Shown: in pieces, positions 24,301-30,536 of the stretch
Position numbering within the stretch: position 1 is the stretch's first letter
Layout: the number at the start of each line of letters is the position of its first letter
NCBI GenBank assembly: GCA_903882645.1
Contig: CAIRXZ010000313.1
Location: 1-33,945 of the forward strand
DNA: 33,945 nt
Source: an uncultured Acidobacteriia bacterium
GTDB taxonomy: Bacteria; Acidobacteriota; Terriglobia; Bryobacterales; Bryobacteraceae
Reading direction: 5' to 3'
Made by a program: the position numbers and the translations under genes
The notes under the pieces: generated by a model
Told to the model about the DNA's origin: nothing
The model's database searches: none
The model's input: only the letters and a program-made list of their open reading frames with translations

Positions 24301-24599
24301 GCCTGAATCCCGCGGACCCCAATCGCGCGTTCCAGACTCCCGCCGTGTTCCAATACGGCAACTCGGGCTTCGACATCCTCAGAGGCCCCGGCATGGCCAG
24401 CCTCGACTCCGCCCTGGCCAAGAGCATCCCGCTCACTGAACGGTTGCGGATCCGGACGCGAATCGAGGCCTTCAACCTGCTCAATCGCGTCAACTTCGCC
24501 CTTCCCAACCGCATCCTGGGCCTGAGCTCGTCCGGCGCCATCGATCACACCGCCACGTCCGCCCGCCGCCTCCAACTCTCCGTGCGGTTCGAATGGTAG
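21369..24599 (+). CDS. TonB-dependent receptor with carboxypeptidase-regulatory-like domain
   Basis: About 1076 residues. A signal peptide (RFRLACFLFLAATAWSA) is followed by a CarboxypepD_reg domain (IAGVVFGPGGEPVPAARVSL, then YAVTGLPAGSYAV). A plug domain carries YGFRGSTSLNSYGQRGQDNN and FLLDGVDDNNAW. The barrel has SGSDELRGSAFEYWRN, GPVRPGKWFFFLDSELQRGR, RFGFALDLLSGGAAVLRGGF and the C-terminal LQLSVRFEW. The length and order match the Oar-like outer membrane receptors of Acidobacteriota; the ligand is unknown. The ORF extends upstream, but ATG at 21369 starts the signal peptide. No good ribosome binding site precedes it. It follows the other receptor on the same strand, separated by a terminator-like hairpin. 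Confidence 0.88.
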   Translation: MRFRLACFLFLAATAWSADGGGIAGVVFGPGGEPVPAARVSLVLRATGFRRELVSDEAGKYAVTGLPAGSYAVSARSVVSGAAAEESAVVCDGETLSLPIVLGKAPVADADLPLAGRDALDLVRNRSEITPGEQGGNIEGFGPYGFRGSTSLNSYGQRGQDNNFLLDGVDDNNAWVRGALFTPPLDAVGAATVAAGYIPAEYGRATGAVVNLRTRSGSDELRGSAFEYWRNSLLDARNFFDGRDKPGLAWNQFGGAVGGPVRPGKWFFFLDSELQRGRQGVTVTSTVPTQAQKAGDFGAAATIYDPLSIHSIGGNLYARNPLPDNRILASDISQASRSLMALYPDPTAPGLAGNYSFASGRVLNSGQFDLRSDHVLSPASRFFIRLSSGSADGRSPGGLPAPAGMGFPAGSYAGSDPAQNADGVNSRETWQSGAASHTFAIGPLVNEARAGVSIDDLHAYAADRGFNASAALGIPGLSSNGMPAFSPLGYASLGAGSAAPFAVRGASYQLGDAVAWKIGRHSWKLGAQFVRRHLDGDASDWSSRGVFSFTPDFTGQPGVPNTGDSLASLMFGYPSEVRRDVQFAPYRLRAWEWAGFVQDSIRLWGRLTVEAGVNYSLFPPVTEASSRMVNFNFSRTAPALDQFAGQGAAGQYANQEYNKRALAPRFGFALDLLSGGAAVLRGGFSQSWDSGAYFVLGSLARNPPFASKLDTVNGTFQVGPSLGAGLPAPVSAPLLNLSALNSAEGGIYAIENSPFTPYSDQWNLLLDLRPRSGLTVEIGGMGSMGMHLYSREDSNQPYPAPTPFPYPRYAYDPYHMRIEYLDFAGGSTYYGGTFKLTGRWNSGPQFQLSYTFAKALDDATTPGTDQQSRPPVPQYLYNPRGMRSPSTFDVSQRLVFTAHYELPRSIPALNSGAAARRLGAALANWRIYANAVMQGGLPFTPQLAANSLNDGGIQLPNRIGSGALPAGQQSYLQWFNTSLNPADPNRAFQTPAVFQYGNSGFDILRGPGMASLDSALAKSIPLTERLRIRTRIEAFNLLNRVNFALPNRILGLSSSGAIDHTATSARRLQLSVRFEW

Positions 24600-24816
24600 A
24601 TGGCCGCAATGCCGTTCACTTTCCTCAGGGCGCGTAGTCCGCGTTACGGAGTCGGAACCGATCAATGACTCCGACGGGTTCGCCGACGCCATTGGTCGCG
24701 CCCTGGACATCTGGATCGAGGTGTGGCGCAAGGCCGGTGGGATTCGGCAATTCCTTCCGCCTCGGAAGGCCCGCGAGGCGCCGGCCGGAAAGCGATCCGG
24801 CTTCGGCTTGCAGGAC

Positions 24817-25995
24817 TCACCGAATCGGTTCGGTCCCCTCGCTCAGGATGGCAAGGTAGGCATCGTAGACGAAAAGCCGATGGCGCTGCCGTCCCGTGAT
24901 CTCGCGCAGCATGCCCAACTGCTGCATGTGCTCCAGGGATTTCGCCACCGTCGGCGCGGAGATGCCGATGCTCATGGCCGCGGCTGGGATGGACACGATC
25001 GGGTTGCGCTGCATGTGTTCGAAGACGCGCAGCACGGATGCCGCCGGGCGGCCTAACGCCTCGATCTTGCGGTGGTGGTCCTCGAAAACCGCGAGGATAC
25101 GGCGCGCGGCGGTCGCGGCCTGCTCGGCGGTGTCTCGCACCCCCGTCAGGAAAAAGTCCAGCCAGGTCTCCCAGTCGCCTCTGGCCCGCACCCGGTCCAG
25201 CAAGTCGTAGTACGCGGCCCGGTGTTGTTTGAAGTAGAGGCTGAGATACAGGATAGGTTCCCGAAGCACGCCGGCGGCGCACAGCAGGAATGTGATGAGC
25301 AACCGGCCAAGGCGGCCGTTGCCGTCGAGGAACGGGTGAATCGTCTCGAACTGGACGTGGACCAGAGCGGCCCTGACGATCACCGGGAGATCCGCGCGCC
25401 CGTCGTGCAGGAACAGCTCGAGGGCGTTCATGCAATCGAGGACAAACTCGGGTGGGGGCGGAACGAAGACCGCGGTCCCCGGGCGGGTTCCACCGACCCA
25501 GTTCTGGCTTTCGCGGAACTCGCCCGGCTGTTTGTCGCTGCCCCGGCCCTTCGACAGGAGGACCTCATGAATCTCCCGGATGAGCCGCAAGGAGAGCGGG
25601 AATCCTCCGCGCAGCCGATCGAGGCCATGGTTCAGCGCCGCCACATAATTCGACACTTCCTGGACATCGTTCAGCGGCACGCCCGGCGCCTCGTCGCTCT
25701 CAAACAGAAGCAGGTCGGACAATGAAGACTGAGTGCCTTCGATCTGGGATGAGAGGACTGCCTCCTTGCGAACGTAAGCGTAGATGAACAGCGGCAAGTT
25801 GGGGAGCACGGAAGCCAGGCCATCGAGCCGGCCGAGAGACTGGTTCGCCTGTTCGAGCAGGCGTTGGATGGCCTCCAGGCGCACGGGAGGATCGGGCGGG
25901 AGTGGCGGCGGCACGAACGCTCTGACGGTCTCCTCGCCGTAGGTCTTGACGATGTAGCGGCCCAGTCGCGGGTTCTGGTCCTCAGTAGCCGGCAC
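24817..25995 (-). CDS. Fic-domain adenylyltransferase with N-terminal inhibitory helix
   Basis: A 392-residue Fic protein. The catalytic loop is HPFLDGNGRLGR (220-231), the canonical HPFxxGNGRxxR with the essential His220. The inhibitory motif (S/T)xxxE(G/N) is present upstream of the core as SSQIEGT (82-88), making it a class II, self-inhibited Fic in which Glu86 blocks productive ATP binding. An N-terminal Fic_N-type domain precedes it, and a winged-helix domain (about 320-392, SIGISAPTVAKSLEHMQQLG) follows. Class II Fic proteins AMPylate their own or other proteins; the target is unknown. GTG start at 25995 has AAAGGA about six bases upstream, and that site lies in the arm of a 10-bp hairpin. 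No separate antitoxin gene is expected or seen. Confidence 0.92.
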   Translation of the reverse strand: MPATEDQNPRLGRYIVKTYGEETVRAFVPPPLPPDPPVRLEAIQRLLEQANQSLGRLDGLASVLPNLPLFIYAYVRKEAVLSSQIEGTQSSLSDLLLFESDEAPGVPLNDVQEVSNYVAALNHGLDRLRGGFPLSLRLIREIHEVLLSKGRGSDKQPGEFRESQNWVGGTRPGTAVFVPPPPEFVLDCMNALELFLHDGRADLPVIVRAALVHVQFETIHPFLDGNGRLGRLLITFLLCAAGVLREPILYLSLYFKQHRAAYYDLLDRVRARGDWETWLDFFLTGVRDTAEQAATAARRILAVFEDHHRKIEALGRPAASVLRVFEHMQRNPIVSIPAAAMSIGISAPTVAKSLEHMQQLGMLREITGRQRHRLFVYDAYLAILSEGTEPIR

Positions 25996-25998
25996 AAG

Positions 25999-26031
25999 AT
26001 CCTTTCGTTAGACTTCTCCTTACGAAAGGAT
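25999..26031 (-). promoter_or_regulatory. 10-bp hairpin covering the Fic ribosome binding site, with a short leader frame
   Basis: On the minus strand ATCCTTTCGT and ACGAAAGGAT are perfect complements with a 13-base loop. The second arm contains the AAAGGA ribosome binding site of the Fic gene. An 18-codon frame (ATG at 26036-26038, MAYPFVRRSLTKGSCAGY) runs through the hairpin and stops inside the Fic gene at 25982. A further copy of CTAACGAAA lies upstream near 26043-26051. The same palindrome could instead be a DNA operator for the Fic winged helix. Confidence 0.5.
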
Positions 26032-26230
26032 ATGCCATTTTTGTTTCGTTAGCTAGTCCGCCGCCCAAGGATCGGGTGTACAGTGGGTCCGGACGCCGCC
26101 GTGGCAGCCCGAAAGGCCACTCCACGCCTGCGTGCGCCAGGAACGGCCACAAGTGCGAGGCGCACGGTGACACCCCTGAGCGAACGAACGGTTTCGGCCG
26201 ATCTGTTATCTTGGAGAGTAGTTCTCAGGC

Positions 26231-28786
26231 ATGCCCTTTTACATACAGCCCGTCCGGGAGTTCCTTGTTCGCCCAGCCCTGCCCGAGTCGGTTTCACGGC
26301 TGTCGGAACTGGCGTACAACCTGCTGTGGAGTTGGGAGCCGATCATCCGGGCGCTGTTCCGCCGCATCGACCCGGCCCTGTGGCGGGAGTGCGGCTACAA
26401 CCCGGTTCTCATGCTGGGCCAGGTTTCCCAGGCCACGCTGCAGAAAACCGCCGCCGACCCGCGCTACCTGGCGTTGTACCGGGTGGCTTGCGAGACCTAC
26501 GACGCGCGGGTGCGCAAAGGCCCGCCCCCCCCGGATGGCAAACTGATCGCCTACTTTTCCGCCGAGTACGGCTTGACCGAGTCCCTGCCGATTTACTCCG
26601 GCGGCCTCGGCATCCTCTCAGGCGATCACCTGAAATCCTCGAGCGACCAAGATTATCCGCTCGTCGCGCTGGGCCTGCTCTATCAGCAGGGATACTTCCG
26701 GCAGTCCCTCAACCCCGACGGCTGGCAGCAGGAACGCTACCCGACCAACGACTTTTACACTCTGCCGCTCGCGCTGGTCAAGGACGCCGCGGGCCAGGAC
26801 TTGAAGGTTGCCGTCAAGCTGCCCACCGGCCAGGTTTTCATTCAGGTCTGGAAGCTGGACGTGGGCCGCATCAGCCTGTACCTGCTGGACACGAACACTC
26901 CCGAGAACTTGTTGCCGCAGGACCGGGACATCACCGATTCGCTCTATGGCGGCGATACCGATACGCGCATCCGGCAGGAGATCGTGCTGGGCGTGGGCGG
27001 CATGCGGGCGCTCCAGGCCATGGGGTTGCAGCCCACCGTGTTTCACATGAACGAAGGCCACTCCGCGTTCCTGGTGCTGGAGCAGGTCCGCCTCTTCATG
27101 CGCGACCGGAAGCTCAGTTTCGAGGAGGCCCTGGAAGCCGCGCGCGTGAGCAACGTCTTCACCACCCACACGCCCGTTCCGGCCGGAATCGATATTTTCG
27201 ATCCCGGCCTGATGTACCACTATTTCTCGGACTATTGCGCGGAAATCGGAATCGATTTTCAACAGTTGATGGCGCTGGGGCGCCACAATGTCTACGACCG
27301 CGGCGAGCCGTTCTCGATGGCCGTTCTGGCGCTCAATACCGCGGCCTACCGCAACGCCGTGAGCCGCCTGCACCGCCACGTCTCCCAGGAGATGTTTCAC
27401 GGCCTTTGGCCGCAACTGCCCGTCTGGGAAGTGCCCATCACGTCCATCACCAACGGGGTGCACCTGCCGAGCTGGCTCAACGGCGAACTGGCCGCGCTCT
27501 ACGACCAGTACCTGCAACCGGACTGGCGCGAGCGCTTCAACGATCCCGGCATCTGGGACCAGGTGAAGGACATCCCCGACGAGGAGCTGCTCGAGGTGCA
27601 CCGCCGGCGAAAGCGCCGCCTGGTCTCGTTCGTCCGCGCGCGGCAGAACCAGTCGGCCCTGCGCCGCCAGGCCTCGGCCGCCGACGTGCGCCGCGCCGGC
27701 GAGGTGCTCGACCCCAACGCGTTCACCATCGGGTTCGCGCGCCGCTTCGCCACCTACAAACGCGCCACCCTGCTGTTCCGCGATGCCGAGCGGCTCAAGC
27801 GCATCCTGCTGAACAAGGAAATGCCGGTGCAGATCGTGATCGCCGGCAAGGCCCACCCCAAGGACCAGCCGGGCAAGAGTTATATCCGCGAGGTGGTCCG
27901 GCTCTCGCGCGACCCCGACCTGTGGAAGCACGTCGTCTTCGTCGAGGATTACGACATGAAGGTCGGCCGCGAGTTGGTGCAGGGCGTGGACCTGTGGCTC
28001 AACAATCCGCGCCGCGGCGAAGAGGCCTGCGGCACCAGCGGCATGAAGGCCGCCATCAACGGCGTGCTCAATTTCAGCATCCTGGACGGCTGGTTCGACG
28101 AAGCCTATGAGCGGGCGGGCGGCTGGGCGATCGGCGAGCGGGAGCCTTATTCGGAAGATCAGGACGACTTGCACGCCACCGCCATTTATTACCTGCTGGA
28201 AAACGAGATCGTTCCCACCTTCTACGAGCGCCGCGAGCAGACGCCCCGCGAGTGGATGCGCCGCATGAAGCAGTCGCTCACCTACATCAGCCCCAATTTC
28301 GATTGCCGCCGCATGGTGCGCGAGTACATGACCGAATTGTACGAGCCGGCCCACGCCGTGCGCCTGCGCGCCCTGGAAAGCCGCTATGAGGCCGTGCGCG
28401 AGAAGGCCCGCTGGAACGCCCGGATTCGCGAGGTGTGGGACCGCGTGAAGTTCGTCGAATCGGCCGGCCCGCCGCCCCCCGGCTCGGTGACCAGCGGAAA
28501 GCCGCTCCCCGTGCGCGCCTGCATCGACCTGGCCGGACTCAAGCCCGAAGACGTGCGCGTGGAGCTGGTATTGGGCCGGATCGATAGCGACGGCCATCTC
28601 GAGGAGACCGAAGTGATGGTGCTGCCCCCGATCGAGCAGCAAGGCGCGGCCGCCGTCTTCGGCAAGGACATCCTTCCCGAGCGCACCGGCCGCCTCGGCT
28701 ACGCCCTGCGCGTCAGCCCCAACCACTTTGAAGACCCCCTGACCCGCCCCTGCTGGAGCTTCTTGAAGTGGAGTTCCGTGCGGTAG
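26231..28786 (+). CDS. glgP: alpha-glucan (glycogen/maltodextrin) phosphorylase
   Basis: An 851-residue GT35 phosphorylase that releases glucose 1-phosphate from glycogen or maltodextrins in the cytosol. The N-terminus (LSELAYNLLWSWEPIIRALF) is the DUF3417 segment of the bacterial/archaeal alpha-glucan phosphorylase branch. Then come FSAEYGLTESLPIYSGGLGI, HMNEGHSAFLVLE, TTHTPVPAGIDIF, TNGVHLPSWLNGEL, FARRFATYKRATLLF, and EEACGTSGMKAAINGVLNFS, with the pyridoxal phosphate Lys near residue 606. A C-terminal extension (about 740-851) is immunoglobulin-like and usual in this branch. Start at ATG 26231, preceded by TTGGAGAG at a long distance. It is alone on the plus strand and converges on the pseudokinase gene after 19 bases. 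Product overlaps functionally with the disaccharide phosphorylases at the left end. Confidence 0.92.
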   Translation: MPFYIQPVREFLVRPALPESVSRLSELAYNLLWSWEPIIRALFRRIDPALWRECGYNPVLMLGQVSQATLQKTAADPRYLALYRVACETYDARVRKGPPPPDGKLIAYFSAEYGLTESLPIYSGGLGILSGDHLKSSSDQDYPLVALGLLYQQGYFRQSLNPDGWQQERYPTNDFYTLPLALVKDAAGQDLKVAVKLPTGQVFIQVWKLDVGRISLYLLDTNTPENLLPQDRDITDSLYGGDTDTRIRQEIVLGVGGMRALQAMGLQPTVFHMNEGHSAFLVLEQVRLFMRDRKLSFEEALEAARVSNVFTTHTPVPAGIDIFDPGLMYHYFSDYCAEIGIDFQQLMALGRHNVYDRGEPFSMAVLALNTAAYRNAVSRLHRHVSQEMFHGLWPQLPVWEVPITSITNGVHLPSWLNGELAALYDQYLQPDWRERFNDPGIWDQVKDIPDEELLEVHRRRKRRLVSFVRARQNQSALRRQASAADVRRAGEVLDPNAFTIGFARRFATYKRATLLFRDAERLKRILLNKEMPVQIVIAGKAHPKDQPGKSYIREVVRLSRDPDLWKHVVFVEDYDMKVGRELVQGVDLWLNNPRRGEEACGTSGMKAAINGVLNFSILDGWFDEAYERAGGWAIGEREPYSEDQDDLHATAIYYLLENEIVPTFYERREQTPREWMRRMKQSLTYISPNFDCRRMVREYMTELYEPAHAVRLRALESRYEAVREKARWNARIREVWDRVKFVESAGPPPPGSVTSGKPLPVRACIDLAGLKPEDVRVELVLGRIDSDGHLEETEVMVLPPIEQQGAAAVFGKDILPERTGRLGYALRVSPNHFEDPLTRPCWSFLKWSSVR

Positions 28787-28805
28787 GGCCGGCGCCCCCG
28801 CCGCG

Positions 28806-29864
28806 CTAATTGGGTCCCGGCCCGCGCTCGTCGGGCTGGTCCAGAACCGCGGCTTGCAGCGACTCTAGGGCCTCCACAACCCGCTCCACCAGGTCGTCGG
28901 TCTGCGCCACGGCGGTCCGCGCGGATTGGATGGCGGCTTCGTGCGATTTGATGCTCGTCTCGAAATCGGCGTGGTCCGCGGCCACGTTCTTCTCGAATTC
29001 CGCCGCGTGTTTCTGGGCGGCCGCCAAGCTTTGCTCGGCGAGCGCGATACGCTCGCCGGCGGCTTCCAGCCCGCGCGCGAACCGGGCCGCCACGCGCTCC
29101 TCGATCGCTCCCACGGCTTCGCCGGATAAGCCCCCGTGCTCCATGGCGGCGGCCGCCGCGACGCGCGACTCCAGCGCGGCCAACTGCGCGCGAAGCGCCT
29201 GAACGGCTTCGCGGGCCATCCGCCCCAGTTCCGCCACGGCGGTCTCGTGAGTGTTCAGGCGGGCCGCGATTCGCGCCTCGAGTTGCTGCATCTCCGCCCG
29301 ATCCGCTCCGGGCGCGGCTGCTTCCACGCGGCGGACCGGCACGGGGGTTTCCGCCCGCCGCGCGGCCACCGTGAGCAGCTTCAGTTCGAGCAGCACCTTC
29401 TGCATGCGCGGCCAGCGCGCGGCCGGGTTCTTGGCCACGCAGATCGCTATGAGGCGGTCCAGGGCGGGGTTGCCGATCGGCGCCGGCTCCAGGCCAGAGA
29501 GCGCGGCGGCCAGCGCGGCGCCTTCGCCCGCGAAAGCCCGGCGGCCCGTCAGCAGTTCGTAGAGGACCGCGCCAAACGCGAACACGTCGCTGCGCGCGTC
29601 GGCGGGAAGGCCCTCCAGCGCTTCCGGGGCCGTGTAGGGCGTGATGGCCCCGCCCGCGGCGGGCAGCAGATCGAGTCCCGCGCCCGTCAGCAGAATGCAG
29701 CGCGGCGATACCGCGCCGTGGGCCCGGCCCTCGTCGTGCAATTTGCGGAGCGCTTCGGCGAGCGACATGGCGCAACGCAGCGCTTCGGAAAGCGGGGGCC
29801 TCCCCTCCGCCAGGCGTTGGGCGAGCGTGCGCGATTCACGGGCAGGTGCTGCTTCTAGTGCCAT
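28806..29864 (-). CDS. pseudokinase C-lobe fused to a coiled coil
   Basis: A 352-residue protein. Residues about 25-165 match the C-lobe of Hanks-type kinases (LAEALRKLHDEGRAHGAVSP, APEALEGLPADARSDVFAFG, AVLYELLTGRRAF, ARWPRMQKVLLEL). The N-lobe with its glycine loop and ATP Lys is absent, HRD is replaced by HGA (49-51) and no DFG is present, so it should be catalytically dead. Residues about 190-345 are an Ala/Glu/Arg-rich helical region with heptad-like spacing, probably a long coiled coil. No transmembrane segment is seen. ATG has AGGAG six bases upstream. Together with the active kinase at 32240-33739 it may be a scaffold or regulator, but that is inference; the gap between them contains the repeats and the FGE-like gene. 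Confidence 0.75.
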   Translation of the reverse strand: MALEAAPARESRTLAQRLAEGRPPLSEALRCAMSLAEALRKLHDEGRAHGAVSPRCILLTGAGLDLLPAAGGAITPYTAPEALEGLPADARSDVFAFGAVLYELLTGRRAFAGEGAALAAALSGLEPAPIGNPALDRLIAICVAKNPAARWPRMQKVLLELKLLTVAARRAETPVPVRRVEAAAPGADRAEMQQLEARIAARLNTHETAVAELGRMAREAVQALRAQLAALESRVAAAAAMEHGGLSGEAVGAIEERVAARFARGLEAAGERIALAEQSLAAAQKHAAEFEKNVAADHADFETSIKSHEAAIQSARTAVAQTDDLVERVVEALESLQAAVLDQPDERGPGPN

Positions 29865-30119
29865 TCCGCACTCCTATTGTAATCCACCGGCAATTGACGC
29901 GGAGGGGCGGCAAGCTGTAGGCCGTCGGCTTTTCGCTCGCGCCGCGCGAGCCTGGAGTTTGTGCGTTCCCGATCCGCGTCGGCGCCTCGTCGCGTCGCGC
30001 CGGTCTTGCGCCCGCACGATCCAAGCCCCGTCAGGGGCGCCGGAAAGCCCAGGGCGCAAGCCGTCGGGAACCGGACCCTCCAGTTTCGGGTAGCCCCTTT
30101 CAGGGGCGTAACAGCCTAA

Positions 30120-30275
30120 TCCCCAAACGCTCCTCGCGTCGTATTCCAGGCCGTGTTTCTTCAGCAGGGTGAGAAACTCCTCCTGGAAGGACACTCTGCG
30201 GTGGCGCGCCTCCTGCGAAGCGATGTACTTCCTCACATCGTCCGATTTGGAGCCGCTCACCGTGAATGCGCCGTA
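30120..30275 (-). pseudogene. C-terminal fragment of a REP-associated tyrosine (Y1, IS200-like) transposase
   Basis: On the minus strand the frame reads YGAFTVSGSKSDDVRKYIAS and continues QEARHRRVSFQEEFLTLLKK, HGLEYDARSVWG. This is the conserved C-terminal end of RAYT/IS200-like transposases found throughout Acidobacteriota. The HUH motif and catalytic part that should lie upstream are missing; the sequence directly upstream is instead the palindromic repeat at 30292-30381. It is a decayed fragment. The adjoining palindromes are what these enzymes are associated with, so they may be relics of the same element. Confidence 0.75.
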
Positions 30276-30291
30276 CCGGCTTGGCCCCCGA

Positions 30292-30381
30292 TGTGGGGCG
30301 GGATGGAATCCTGCGCGGCGGTTGCCAACCGCCGCGCGGGCCGATTGACAATCGGCCCGCAGCTTGGCAAGCTGCCCCACA
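30292..30381. repeat. triple REP-like palindrome bounded by TGTGGGGC/GCCCCACA
   Basis: Three perfect palindromes abut: 30313-30337 (12-bp arms, GCGCGGCGGTTG), 30336-30360 (12-bp arms, GCGGGCCGATTG) and 30360-30374 (7-bp arms, CAGCTTG). Each has a TTGnCAA centre. The outer ends (30292-30299, 30374-30381) are inverted repeats of each other. It sits between the transposase fragment and the 3' end of the second FGE-like gene. Confidence 0.9.
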
Positions 30382-30424
30382 ATCGGAACAGTTGTCTCCG
30401 GAAGGAAAAAGAACAAAGGGAAAG

Positions 30425-30536
30425 TCATTCCCCGACGCACCGAAGGCCGATGACCAGATTACGGCTGCCAGGCAGGGCGCCGCCACGGAACGACGCGCGC
30501 ACGCCACTGGCAAGCCCGTTCCACGCGCCGCCGCGC
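30425..30536 (-). repeat. putative second variable repeat (VR2), diverged
   Basis: The last 37 codons of the FGE-like gene align without gaps to the TR-encoded tail (RGGAWNGLASGVRASFRGGA, LPGSRNLVIGLRCVGE). Of the TR's nine Asn codons, two are still Asn here and seven differ. The two Glu codons and the two Asp codons of the TR also differ. Many differences also occur at non-adenine positions, so this is not a recent copy of the TR at 7415-7526. Its 3' end and stop context (AAGTCATTCCC, then GACGCACCGA on the plus strand) match VR1 at 21 of 22 bases. Confidence 0.6.

Larger units (their letters stand above)
29865..30424. other. 560-base intergenic stretch with transposase fragment and palindromes
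   Basis: No intact gene is seen. The left half (to about 30119) is low-information sequence in frame with the transposase fragment. A remnant of a Y1 transposase occupies about 30120-30275, and three nested palindromes bounded by TGTGGGGC/GCCCCACA occupy 30292-30381. The last 40 bases before the FGE-like gene's stop are A/G-rich on the plus strand. Confidence 0.7.

Noticed and set aside
24600-24816. Possible small gene between the second TonB receptor and the Fic gene
   Set aside because: Short frames on both strands show no motif, no ribosome binding site and no signal peptide.
26618-28726. 702-codon open frame antisense to glgP
   Set aside because: The glgP frame has intact catalytic motifs; the antisense translation is low-complexity and shows no domain.
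30292-30381. CRISPR array
   Set aside because: The units are palindromes that overlap each other, with no constant repeat length and no spacers.
30425-30536. VR2 as a direct recent product of the TR at 7415-7526
   Set aside because: Too many differences lie outside adenines (for example GCG to GCC and AGG to GGC or CGT), so only common ancestry or another template is supported.
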